21,212 nucleotides of DNA from Candidatus Peregrinibacteria bacterium CG11_big_fil_rev_8_21_14_0_20_46_8 (lineage in GTDB: Bacteria > Patescibacteriota > Gracilibacteria > UBA1369 > UM-FILTER-53-11): assembly GCA_002796025.1 (NCBI GenBank), contig PCVQ01000063.1:1-21212 (forward strand). The letters are read 5' to 3'. Position numbers and translations under genes: made by a program. Within the stretch, counting starts at the first letter, position 1. Each line of letters starts with the position of its first letter. A model generated the notes under the pieces. That model saw only the letters and a program-made list of their open reading frames with translations, was not told the origin of the DNA and searched no databases. Shown here one piece after another: positions 8,249-14,851 of this stretch.

Positions 8249-9103
8249 TTATCCTTTCTTGTCGAGCGCGGCAACTTGAGGCTTTTGCGCGACCACGATG
8301 AGCGAGCCCCCGGCAGGCAGCGAAACACCAAGTCGTATCAGAAACTCATCCATATGCATAATAAGATTTAAGAGTGCGTTCAGCGCCCATGGCAGTTGCA
8401 GTTCGTCATAACTGTATTCTGCGCCCGGCGATAGCTTTGTATTGCGTGATTTTTTTCTTCGCAGTCTCGAGAGCAGCATTGCCGGAAGTAGTGTAAAGAC
8501 AAATGAACTTACAAAGCGTATTTTAAAACCTGCAGCTTGTAATTTTTTCTTCATTTCTCTGCGTGAGTATCTTCGCTTATGAAATGCAGTGTCATCTTGC
8601 GTGCTCCACAACCACATATGCTGTGGCACACTTATAAAAAAATACCCGCCTGGTTTTAGAGTTGTATAAGCGCTCGCTATCATCTGTTCATCTTCTTCGA
8701 CATGTTCTAATACGTCAAAGGCGCCGACCGCATCGAACTCAGCGGCAAATGGCGTATCCCGAAAATCGAGCTGCACAAAATCAACATTTGGGAGGCGCGT
8801 TTGTGCGAATTCTAGACCTTCAATAAAAAGTTCGGCACCACTCAGTTTAAAATTAGAAAAACGCGCAAGACCATGTAATACAAAACCCGTTCCGCATCCT
8901 ACTTCTAATATTTTCCGTGGCTCGTGCCTGCCTAAATATTTCCCAAACAAGTATTGCAGCACGCGATTGCGCGAGCGAAACCAAAAGTGCTCTGCCTCTA
9001 TTTTATAGAGCTTTTCTGCATGACCTGCCGGATAATCTTCGCTGCTGTGCGCAAGTTCCGGAGCATAACATTTTATTCCTTGGATAATTTGCGGCTCCTT
9101 CAT
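8249..9103 (-). CDS. Class I SAM-dependent methyltransferase
   Basis: This 284-aa protein carries the leader motif EAEHFWFRSRNRVL (about 36-49) seen in many methyltransferases of glycan loci. It then has ILEVGCGTGFVLHGL (SAM-binding loop), FDAVGAFDVLEHVEEDEQMI and LKPGGYFFISVPQHMWLWS. The C-terminal third contains a hydrophobic stretch (FVFTLLPAMLLSRL) after the RRYSRREM segment, which suggests association with the membrane or with lipid-linked substrate. It follows the GT2 gene with an ATGA overlap (9100-9103), so the two are coupled. The substrate is unknown, and a lipid-linked sugar is a reasonable guess. It is not closely similar by eye to the other methyltransferase in the operon beyond the common fold. 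Confidence 0.82.
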   Translation of the reverse strand: MKEPQIIQGIKCYAPELAHSSEDYPAGHAEKLYKIEAEHFWFRSRNRVLQYLFGKYLGRHEPRKILEVGCGTGFVLHGLARFSNFKLSGAELFIEGLEFAQTRLPNVDFVQLDFRDTPFAAEFDAVGAFDVLEHVEEDEQMIASAYTTLKPGGYFFISVPQHMWLWSTQDDTAFHKRRYSRREMKKKLQAAGFKIRFVSSFVFTLLPAMLLSRLRRKKSRNTKLSPGAEYSYDELQLPWALNALLNLIMHMDEFLIRLGVSLPAGGSLIVVAQKPQVAALDKKG

Positions 9104-10014
9104 GTAGTTTCACTCACTATATAAATAGGACGGCCTTTAAGTTCGGTAAAAATCTTGCCAAGATAGAGCCCAATAACACCAAGTACCATCATGATTACGC
9201 CGCTTAAAAAATAGAGCGATACGATGAGGCTGCTCCAGCCCGATACCGTTGAGCCGTACAAAAGTGCATGCACTAAATAGTAGATGCCGATAACAAAAGA
9301 GATGAGCGCCATAAAAAATCCAAGCCCGATTGAGAGCCGCAAAGGACGGTTTGAATATGAGGTAATAATATCCACCGCGAAGACGAATAGTTTTCGGAAG
9401 TTATAGCTGCTCTCGCCTGCCGGACGTGCTGCATGTTTTACATTAATGCTCGCAGTCGAAAAGCCCATCCATTCCATAAGACCGTTCATAAAACGATGCT
9501 GTTCGCGCATTTGGCGAAACGTGTGTACTACCTTTTGCGATACGATTCGAAATCCGCCGACCTCCCGGTCGTAGCGCATGCCGCTTAAGTAATTAAAGAT
9601 TTTATAAAAGCCCCAGTTGCAGACACGCTTGAGCCAGCTATCTTTACGTTTGCCGCGCCGTGCCAAAACAACGTCAAATCCTTCTAGTGCTTTTTCATAG
9701 AGGCGGGGAATCTCTTCCGGCAAATCTTGTAGATCGGAATCCATTGTTACGACCCACTCACCCTGTGCAACATCCAGTCCGGCGGTTAATGCATGGTGCT
9801 GGCCAAAATTGCGGCAAAACTTTATGCCTTTTATTCGGGCGTCTTTTTTATGCTCGGCCAGGATCACATTCCACGAATCATCGGGCGATCCGTCGTCCAC
9901 CAGGACGATTTCAAAATTTTTTGTAATTGGCTCCAGCACTGTTACTAACCGCTGTATAAGTTCGGGCAGCATGGGCGCGGATTTGTAGACTGGGCTTACA
10001 ATGCTTATTTTCAT
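9100..10014 (-). CDS. GT2 glycosyltransferase, DPM1/ArnC/GtrB type (polyprenyl-phosphate sugar synthase)
   Basis: This 304-aa protein matches the family that transfers a sugar from a nucleotide donor to polyprenyl phosphate. It starts with ISIVSPVYKSAPMLPEL, then FEIVLVDDGSPDDSW, CRNFGQHHALTAGLDVAQGE, and the metal/donor site VVTMDSDLQDLPEEIP (DSD, about 91-93). GGFRIVSQKVV and the basic GESSYNFRKL segment follow. Two C-terminal helices (about 228-250 and 262-290) anchor it, as in GtrB/ArnC. It is the first gene of the minus-strand operon. Its product could be the donor for the GT-C transferase at 2255-3679. No Shine-Dalgarno sequence is seen before the start. Confidence 0.9.
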   Translation of the reverse strand: MKISIVSPVYKSAPMLPELIQRLVTVLEPITKNFEIVLVDDGSPDDSWNVILAEHKKDARIKGIKFCRNFGQHHALTAGLDVAQGEWVVTMDSDLQDLPEEIPRLYEKALEGFDVVLARRGKRKDSWLKRVCNWGFYKIFNYLSGMRYDREVGGFRIVSQKVVHTFRQMREQHRFMNGLMEWMGFSTASINVKHAARPAGESSYNFRKLFVFAVDIITSYSNRPLRLSIGLGFFMALISFVIGIYYLVHALLYGSTVSGWSSLIVSLYFLSGVIMMVLGVIGLYLGKIFTELKGRPIYIVSETT

Positions 10015-10103
10015 AGGATGCTATTCGTAAAGCTCGCCCGCAGTCTACGGAATACTGTTTATTATTTGCAAGCAGAATTTTGTATGGTAAAGTAATACTT
10101 ACT
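10015..10103. promoter_or_regulatory. Divergent intergenic region between the glycan operon and the YtxH gene, likely two promoters
   Basis: The 89-bp gap separates two divergent start codons, so it should hold both promoters. A TTGCAA at 10066-10071 is self-complementary and could serve as a -35 in either direction. On the plus strand TAAAGT (10088-10093) lies 16 bp downstream of it and 10 nt before the ATG at 10104. On the minus strand TAGACT lies about 18 bp downstream of it. These matches are weak (about 4 of 6 consensus bases), so the individual boxes are tentative. Confidence 0.35.
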
Positions 10104-10583
10104 ATGGCACAAGGACGACTAGGTTGGCTGTTTGGAATTCTCACTGGCGCGGTGCTGGGCGTCTTGTTCGCTCCGCGACGCGGTAAAGAGCTGCGCAGGA
10201 AAATGGAGCAGGACCGTAAAAAGGGCGGGGTAGGTGTGCGGCCGCTTGGCGAAGATTTAAAAGATGTTGGCAAAAGTTTGCACAAGGTATTTAAAGATAT
10301 TTATCAAGAGGTGCGCGATCATGCCGCAGTAAAAGAAGCGATCGATACCGGTAAGGACTACTTTGGCGATTATATCGATGAAGCAAAAGAGCAGTTAGAT
10401 GATTTGCGCGAGAAACACGATATTGATGAAAAGGTAAAGCGCGCTAAGACAACCTTAAAGCGTGTTAAAAAAGAAGCAAAGGGAGCGCGTACGAGTATAA
10501 AAAAACACGCAAAGCAAATTAAAAAAACACTAGATGAAGGAAGTGGGCCGCGGAAAAATAATTCCAAAAGAAAAAAGTCTTAG
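10104..10583 (+). CDS. YtxH-domain membrane-anchored protein
   Basis: From the ATG at 10104 this is 159 aa. A TTG 24 bases upstream is possible but lies inside the likely promoter. The N-terminal helix GWLFGILTGAVLGVLFAPRRGKELRRKM is the hallmark of YtxH (gas-vesicle-protein-like) proteins: a small glycine-rich membrane segment ending in LFAPxxGKE. The rest (about 30-159) is highly charged and probably helical, with many Lys, Asp and Glu, ending in a very basic tail (KKNSKRKKS-like). In Firmicutes YtxH proteins are stress associated, but no biochemical role is established. The next gene begins 3 bp later, so the two form an operon. Confidence 0.75.
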   Translation: MAQGRLGWLFGILTGAVLGVLFAPRRGKELRRKMEQDRKKGGVGVRPLGEDLKDVGKSLHKVFKDIYQEVRDHAAVKEAIDTGKDYFGDYIDEAKEQLDDLREKHDIDEKVKRAKTTLKRVKKEAKGARTSIKKHAKQIKKTLDEGSGPRKNNSKRKKS

Positions 10584-10586
10584 GCA

Positions 10587-11141
10587 ATGAATAATCTTTA
10601 TGTGCTCGGGCCCAAGGGAAGCGTCTCTTCATTTGTAGCTCAGCGCTTTGCACGTGCCTATAAAATTGTATATTGCAGAAATTTTACTGAGCTTTTTCGG
10701 CGGGCGCGTCGCAGTGGCGGTGTGGTGCTTGCTCCGGTTCAGAATAAAATTATTGGCACTGTTGAAGAGACAAAGCGGCAGATGGGCAGCGGTGAGTGGC
10801 ATATTATCCGGCGGATTCGAGTGCCGGTGCGCTTTGTTTTGGCGGTGAAGATGTCAGAGAAGGCGGGGAGGATCGGCTTGGAAGATGTACAGCGAATTTA
10901 TGGTCCGATTCAGGCCGTGGATCAGTGTCGCAAATTTTTGCGTAAATATTGTCGCGGCGTGCCGATTACATTGGTGCAGACTACAGGCGCAGCGTTCAAA
11001 AAAGTTGTTCAACTGAAGCGCCTTAAGGGAGCGGCAATCGGTGCTTCAGAGGGGGCAATGTTGCACAATTTATATGCTTTGGCCGCAAACATCCAAGACG
11101 ACCGTGATGACTGGACCGAATTTGCATTGGTGCACCTATAA
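10587..11141 (+). CDS. Stand-alone prephenate-dehydratase-like domain protein with degenerate motifs
   Basis: This 184-aa protein resembles the PDT domain of PheA, which turns prephenate into phenylpyruvate. Recognisable segments in family order are GPKGSVSSFVAQRF (family GPxGTFSxxAA), LAPVQNKIIGTVEET (family PIENSxxGxV), IYGPIQAVDQCRKFLRKY (family HPQALxQCxxWL), TTGAAF, and AAIGASEGAMLHNLYALAANIQDD. The signature TRF near the C-terminus reads WTEF, so the Thr and Phe are kept but the Arg is Glu. The Glu of PIEN is Gln while the Asn is kept. There is no ACT regulatory domain (usual enzymes are about 280 aa). It may be a weak or repurposed domain. It sits 3 bp after the YtxH-like gene. No other aromatic pathway gene is in view. 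Confidence 0.7.
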   Translation: MNNLYVLGPKGSVSSFVAQRFARAYKIVYCRNFTELFRRARRSGGVVLAPVQNKIIGTVEETKRQMGSGEWHIIRRIRVPVRFVLAVKMSEKAGRIGLEDVQRIYGPIQAVDQCRKFLRKYCRGVPITLVQTTGAAFKKVVQLKRLKGAAIGASEGAMLHNLYALAANIQDDRDDWTEFALVHL

Positions 11142-11191
11142 ATTGTGGAAAAAGATTTGAGTTTTTTAGTTTATGCTGGCATTTTGTCAAT

Positions 11192-11740
11192 ATGATAGCT
11201 GCACCTAAAACACGGCCTCCTTACTTAGATGTAAGAGATCACATTCCACACGCAAAAAGAAAATTCGAACAATTTTTCGATGAGTTGAAGAGAGTGGAAG
11301 GGGCATTGTCAGCCGGCAAGCGTGCGGATATTCGCTTGAGAATTGAGACTGCATTGAATCTTTTAGAGAGAAGCGGAGTGCAGCGTTTTTTGCGCCATGC
11401 CTCAGATGTTATGGATGGATGCGAGAAAAATTGGGAGAGAGAAGATTCAGAGTCCGCAAAGAAGATTGCAGGAATTTGCAGTGCGATTTCTCATAGCTGC
11501 TGGCTTTTATTATCACACTATGATGATAATCAAGAATTAATCGATCCAATGTTGCCGGAGTGTAGAAAAAGATTAGAAGAGATGCTTGCGCACTTTGCTT
11601 CTCTAGAGATAGATGAGGATGACGCTGCCGTAACTGAAGCACCCAAAAGACGAAGAATAGGATCAAAGGGTGATCGTGAATTTTCACGACATGTCTTACG
11701 CGCCCGCAGAGGTCGTCGCAACAGCAGTGTTGGCCGCTAA
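11192..11740 (+). CDS. Orphan hypothetical protein, charged and helical
   Basis: I do not recognise this 182-aa protein. It has no membrane segment or signal peptide. Residues about 15-155 look mostly helical and charged, with two Cys in the middle (GCEKNW, GICSAISHSCW) and an acidic patch IDEDDAAV near 153. The C-terminal 30 residues are strongly basic (KRRRIGSKGDREF, RARRGRRNSS), like a nucleic-acid-binding tail. About half of its arginines use AGA, whereas the neighbouring plus-strand genes use CGN almost only. The last 45 bp overlap the 3' end of frdD on the opposite strand. A 50-bp gap separates it from the dehydratase-like gene. It could be a recently acquired gene. Confidence 0.6.
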   Translation: MIAAPKTRPPYLDVRDHIPHAKRKFEQFFDELKRVEGALSAGKRADIRLRIETALNLLERSGVQRFLRHASDVMDGCEKNWEREDSESAKKIAGICSAISHSCWLLLSHYDDNQELIDPMLPECRKRLEEMLAHFASLEIDEDDAAVTEAPKRRRIGSKGDREFSRHVLRARRGRRNSSVGR

Positions 11741-12031
11741 AAGCCCAACTCCAATTACAAAAAGGCCAACAAAAATAATGCCGAGGATTTTGTGATATTT
11801 TTCTAAACCTAAGTCGAGCAAGAGTGTGTAGAGGCGGTACAACGCAAGGTAGAGCGTTGCGATGTATAGCGCAAAAACAAATATGGTAAATGCGGTACCG
11901 CTCTGAATTTCTTTGCCTTGAATTTGAGCCCAAATGTGAACCGGCAAGAAGAGTCCAACAAAGGCGAGGGTTGCGCTGAAGATGCTCCAGAGCACTGTTT
12001 TGAATGTTGCTTTTTTAGCTGATGTAGACAT
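11696..12031 (-). CDS. frdD: Fumarate reductase membrane anchor subunit D-like
   Basis: From the ATG at 12031 (MSTSAKKATF) this is 111 aa with three hydrophobic segments, the size of E. coli FrdD (119 aa). The first helix begins LWSIFSATLAFVGLFLP, comparable with FWGLFGAGGMWSAIIAP in FrdD. The segment ALYRLYTLLLDLGLEKYHK lines up with the FrdD segment containing LHRMHHAMHDL. Here the histidines of that segment are replaced by Tyr and Thr. The start overlaps the frdC end by 17 bp, and an in-frame start further upstream at 12082 is less likely. Its role is to anchor the FrdAB catalytic part and help form the quinone site. Assignment rests mainly on position and this partial match. The 3' end overlaps the convergent gene by 45 bp. 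Confidence 0.7.
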   Translation of the reverse strand: MSTSAKKATFKTVLWSIFSATLAFVGLFLPVHIWAQIQGKEIQSGTAFTIFVFALYIATLYLALYRLYTLLLDLGLEKYHKILGIIFVGLFVIGVGLLAANTAVATTSAGA

Positions 12032-12341
12032 AGGTGAGAAGGAAATATGAAAGTACGAGCCACGCGCCAATAAACAGTGCAAAGATTCCTGTCTTTTGCC
12101 AGAGTTTCAGTTCCAGCGGCGGCATAAGTACGCTGAGCCAGAGCCAGCTGAGGGTGTGTCCGAGTGCACCAATGAGGCCGAGCCAGAGTTCAGCGGGATG
12201 AAACGGTGTTTTCGTTAGGCCGTGATATATTACTTCAACTATGTAGAGCAGCATTAAAATTCCCGTGCCTTCCCGCAGCATATAGAGCATGTAACCGGGA
12301 CGTTTCGTGAACCACCAGAAATCGCGGTCTTGTTTGTACAT
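12015..12341 (-). CDS. frdC: Fumarate reductase membrane anchor subunit C
   Basis: This 108-aa, three-helix protein matches FrdC of E. coli-type quinol:fumarate reductase. The N-terminal segment WWFTKRPGYMLYMLREGTGI corresponds to WWKKLPFYRFYMLREGTAV in FrdC. The Glu of MLREGT corresponds to Glu29, which is implicated in quinol oxidation. The later LGHTLSWLWL keeps the His and Trp of HTKTW (His82, Trp86 in E. coli). FrdC and FrdD embed the complex in the membrane and bind quinol, and this type carries no heme. The gene starts 21 bp after the frdB stop and no Shine-Dalgarno sequence is seen. Confidence 0.87.
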   Translation of the reverse strand: MYKQDRDFWWFTKRPGYMLYMLREGTGILMLLYIVEVIYHGLTKTPFHPAELWLGLIGALGHTLSWLWLSVLMPPLELKLWQKTGIFALFIGAWLVLSYFLLTYVYIS

Positions 12342-12362
12342 GAAGTTTGTACTTGTAATAAG

Positions 12363-13088
12363 TTATTCTTTATCGAGTAAGCGTTTTGGCAGATTCAGCG
12401 CGCCCATGACTTTGAGACGCTGCAGGGCCATGGCCGGATCTACGCGCTTAGGGCAGGCAGTTGAACATTCGCCAACAAAGCTGCAGCCCCAGACGCCTTT
12501 TTTGCCGGTTGCGGCGTTGAGCTGGCGGCGCTTTTTTTTGTTGCGCGACTCCGCAATGTACCGGTAGGCGAGTGCTCCGGCAGCAGGCCCCATAAAATTT
12601 TCTCCAACTTTATATACCGGGCACGCCGAATAGCAGATCATGCATTTAATGCACTGACTGGATTGTGCAATGCGTTTGCGCTGCGCGGGGGATTGTAAAT
12701 GTTTGTTTTCTACGCGCGCTTCCATCCTATCTAAATATGGATTTACTGAGCGCATTTTTTCAAATGCGTCGTCGATGTCGACTACTAAATCTTTAATAAT
12801 AGGAAAATTGCGCAGCGGCTCGACTCGCACGGTATCCGGCAATTTTTTGAGCGATGTTTCACACATGAGCACCGGCTTGCCGTTGACCACGGCGCTGCAG
12901 CTTCCGCAGAGCGCCATGCGGCACGACCAGCGGAAGGTCAGCGAGCCATCCTGCGTATCTTTGATTGCATTCAGTGCGTCGAGCACGGTCATTTCGGCAG
13001 TCGCCTCAAGCTCGAACTCCTGAAGTTCAGGCTTTTCCATGCCTTCGACATAGCGCTGTACTAGTATTTTCTTTCTTGTGGTTGCCAT
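12363..13088 (-). CDS. frdB: Fumarate reductase iron-sulfur subunit B
   Basis: This 241-aa subunit passes electrons from the quinone site to the flavin subunit through three iron-sulfur clusters. The N-terminal plant-ferredoxin-like domain binds [2Fe-2S] with all four Cys in SCRMALCGSCSAVVNGKPVLMC (about 56-77). The C-terminal domain has CIKCMICYSACP (about 144-155) for [4Fe-4S] and CSFVGECSTACPKRVDP (about 200-216) for [3Fe-4S], so all 11 ligand cysteines are present. FPIIKDLVVD and the QSPAQ segment also match FrdB. Length is that of E. coli FrdB (244 aa). The gene overlaps the end of frdA by 28 bp. Confidence 0.95.
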   Translation of the reverse strand: MATTRKKILVQRYVEGMEKPELQEFELEATAEMTVLDALNAIKDTQDGSLTFRWSCRMALCGSCSAVVNGKPVLMCETSLKKLPDTVRVEPLRNFPIIKDLVVDIDDAFEKMRSVNPYLDRMEARVENKHLQSPAQRKRIAQSSQCIKCMICYSACPVYKVGENFMGPAAGALAYRYIAESRNKKKRRQLNAATGKKGVWGCSFVGECSTACPKRVDPAMALQRLKVMGALNLPKRLLDKE

Positions 13089-14758
13089 TTTGTAATTGTG
13101 ACCGGATGGTCTTTTAAAATCATACCATCTGCACCGCGCTCAACGAGCAGATGCTTGAGGAAATTTTTGTCATCGCGTGCCGGAAAGTCGCTGCGCGTAT
13201 GGCTGCCGCGTGACTCTTCGCGCGCCAGGGCAGAACGGACACACGCCTCACTTACAACCAGCATATTTTCCAGTTCAAGGAGCGAGGTAAATTCGGTGTT
13301 AAATGTTTTGGATTTATCTTGGAGGCCGATGCGCTTCCAGCGCTCTTGCAGTTTTAAGATCGCATCCAGTGCGGCTTCCAATTCTTTTTCGTTTCGCTCA
13401 ATTCCAACTAATTCGTGCATAGTGCGCTGCATGCTTTCGCGCACTTTGGAGAGATTTTCAGCACCGTTGCGCTCGTATAGTTGCGTAATGCGCCTTTCTT
13501 CATCGCGTACTTCTGCTTCGCTGACTGTTTGTAATGCAGTCTCCTGCGCAAAGCGGCTGGCCTGCACACCCGCCGCATTCCCAAAGACCAGACATTCCGC
13601 CAAGGAGTTACTGCCCAAGCGGTTACTTCCATTGATTGTTACGCACGCAACTTCACCCGCAGCATAGAGCCCTGACACATTGGTAGCCGTTTCTTTATCG
13701 GTGTGTACGCCACCCATGTAGTAGTGGGCAACTGGCATTACCGGAATCGGTTCGTGCACAGGATCTATGTGTGCAAACTCTAAAGCAACTTCGCGCACTA
13801 AGGGTAGCCGCTCCATAATTTTTTTCTCTCCCAAATGCCTAATATCCAGGTGTACATATGAGCCGTAGGGACCCTTAAATGCACGGCCGGCTTTAATCTC
13901 GCTTACAATTGATCGGCTTACAATATCGCGCGGGCCAAGTTCCATCTTCGCCGGCAAGTACTCTTTCATAAAGCGCTCGCCTTTGTTGTTGAGTAAATAT
14001 CCGCCCTCGCCGCGGGCGCCTTCGGTAATTAAAATTCCGGTGTGCGGCAGGCCGGTAGGATGAAACTGCACAAACTCCATGTCTTTCAGGCTCGCGCCAA
14101 TATTATACGCCAGCGCCATGCCGTCGCCGGTCTTAATGTTGCCGTTGGTGTTAAATGAAAAGATGCGGCATGCGCCGCCGGTGCTCAATACAAATGCCTT
14201 TGCGCGAAAGACTGCGTGTTCGCCATTTTTTAAATTGATCGCATAGAGTCCGGCCATTTTTTCGCCGACCCGAAATAAGCGCGTCACATGCCATTCGTCG
14301 TAATTTTTAATTTGAGGATATTTGAGTGAGCGCTCCCAGAGCGCGCTTAACATGTAGAAGCCGGTTTTATCGGCAGCGTACACAGTTCGCTTTACGCTCA
14401 TACCGCCAAATGCCCGCACCGCAATCGTTCCGTCCTCAAAGCGGCTCCATGGGCATCCCCACTCTTCCAATTCATAAATCCGTTTGGGTGCATCTTCCAC
14501 AAAAAACTCGACCGCATCTTGATCCGCCAAGTAATCACTTCCGCGAATCGTATCGAAGCAGTGCGATTCGAAAGAGTCATCTTCTTTTACTACACCTGCA
14601 ATGCCGCCTTCGGCAGAGACCGTGTGGCTGCGCACCGGATAAACTTTGGAAATCATGTTTACTTTCAAATCCGGCGCTGTCTCTGCAACGGCAATGGCCG
14701 CCCGCAGGCCCGCCCCGCCGCCGCCAATAATCACAACATCCGAATCGATGATTTGCAT
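13061..14758 (-). CDS. frdA: Fumarate reductase flavoprotein subunit A
   Basis: This 565-aa protein is the FAD-containing catalytic subunit of quinol:fumarate reductase, which reduces fumarate to succinate on the cytoplasmic side. It begins with the dinucleotide motif VVIIGGGGAGLRAAIA, then SKVYPVRSHTVSAEGG, whose His is the covalent FAD ligand. The active-site residues are all present: QFHPTGL, ITEGARGEGG, ELGPRD (the Arg that protonates substrate), AHYYMGG and GSNRLGSNS. The C-terminal EESRGSHTRSDFPARDDKNFLKH matches the family. It is closer by eye to E. coli FrdA than to SdhA (WGCPWSR, C-terminal ITKWQPQERKY), and it ends about 30 residues earlier than FrdA. It heads frdABCD. NadB (aspartate oxidase) is excluded by the covalent-FAD His and by the B, C and D partners. 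Confidence 0.95.
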   Translation of the reverse strand: MQIIDSDVVIIGGGGAGLRAAIAVAETAPDLKVNMISKVYPVRSHTVSAEGGIAGVVKEDDSFESHCFDTIRGSDYLADQDAVEFFVEDAPKRIYELEEWGCPWSRFEDGTIAVRAFGGMSVKRTVYAADKTGFYMLSALWERSLKYPQIKNYDEWHVTRLFRVGEKMAGLYAINLKNGEHAVFRAKAFVLSTGGACRIFSFNTNGNIKTGDGMALAYNIGASLKDMEFVQFHPTGLPHTGILITEGARGEGGYLLNNKGERFMKEYLPAKMELGPRDIVSRSIVSEIKAGRAFKGPYGSYVHLDIRHLGEKKIMERLPLVREVALEFAHIDPVHEPIPVMPVAHYYMGGVHTDKETATNVSGLYAAGEVACVTINGSNRLGSNSLAECLVFGNAAGVQASRFAQETALQTVSEAEVRDEERRITQLYERNGAENLSKVRESMQRTMHELVGIERNEKELEAALDAILKLQERWKRIGLQDKSKTFNTEFTSLLELENMLVVSEACVRSALAREESRGSHTRSDFPARDDKNFLKHLLVERGADGMILKDHPVTITKWQPQERKY

Positions 14759-14765
14759 TTCTTGG

Positions 14766-14795
14766 AGAATATCAGATCGTGGTTCGCCCTGGAAA
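14766..14795 (-). promoter_or_regulatory. Candidate frdA promoter with extended -10
   Basis: On the minus strand TGATATTCT (14774-14766) is an extended -10 (TGn plus TATTCT). TTTCCA (14795-14790) sits 18 bp upstream as a weak -35. Only 7 bases separate the -10 from the frdA ATG, so transcription would begin at or next to the start codon. This fits a leaderless message and the lack of a Shine-Dalgarno sequence. Confidence 0.45.
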
Positions 14796-14814
14796 GGAGC
14801 TTGCGCGAAGAGGG

Positions 14815-14843
14815 TTTACAAAAGATAATTTAAGTGGTATTGT
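14815..14843 (+). promoter_or_regulatory. Candidate promoter of the orphan gene at 14852
   Basis: TTTACA (14815-14820) matches the -35 consensus at five of six positions. It is followed after exactly 17 bp by TATTGT (14838-14843), which matches the -10 at four of six. The ATG at 14852 begins 9 bases after the -10, again consistent with leaderless transcription. The GTG at 14834, the longest possible start of this frame, lies within the promoter and is unlikely to be used. Confidence 0.55.
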
Positions 14844-14851
14844 TTTGGCAT

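Noticed and set aside
8236..8331. Longer start for the sulfotransferase-like gene
   Set aside because: The extra 32 residues would overlap the end of the methyltransferase gene and resemble no family member; the ATG at 8235 begins the normal N-terminal strand.
9911..10285. 124-aa minus-strand open frame over the divergent promoter region
   Set aside because: It overlaps both the GT2 start and the YtxH gene, and its low-complexity Pro/Ser/Arg content looks like a shadow.
13098..13667. 189-aa plus-strand open frame
   Set aside because: It is antisense to frdA, rich in Ser, Arg and Cys as expected for a shadow frame, and has no motif.
13061..14758. L-aspartate oxidase (NadB) or succinate dehydrogenase SdhA
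   Set aside because: The covalent-FAD His motif and the B, C and D subunits exclude NadB; FrdC motifs such as MLREGT and the C-terminal pattern favour fumarate reductase over SdhA, although reversal of the reaction in the cell cannot be excluded.
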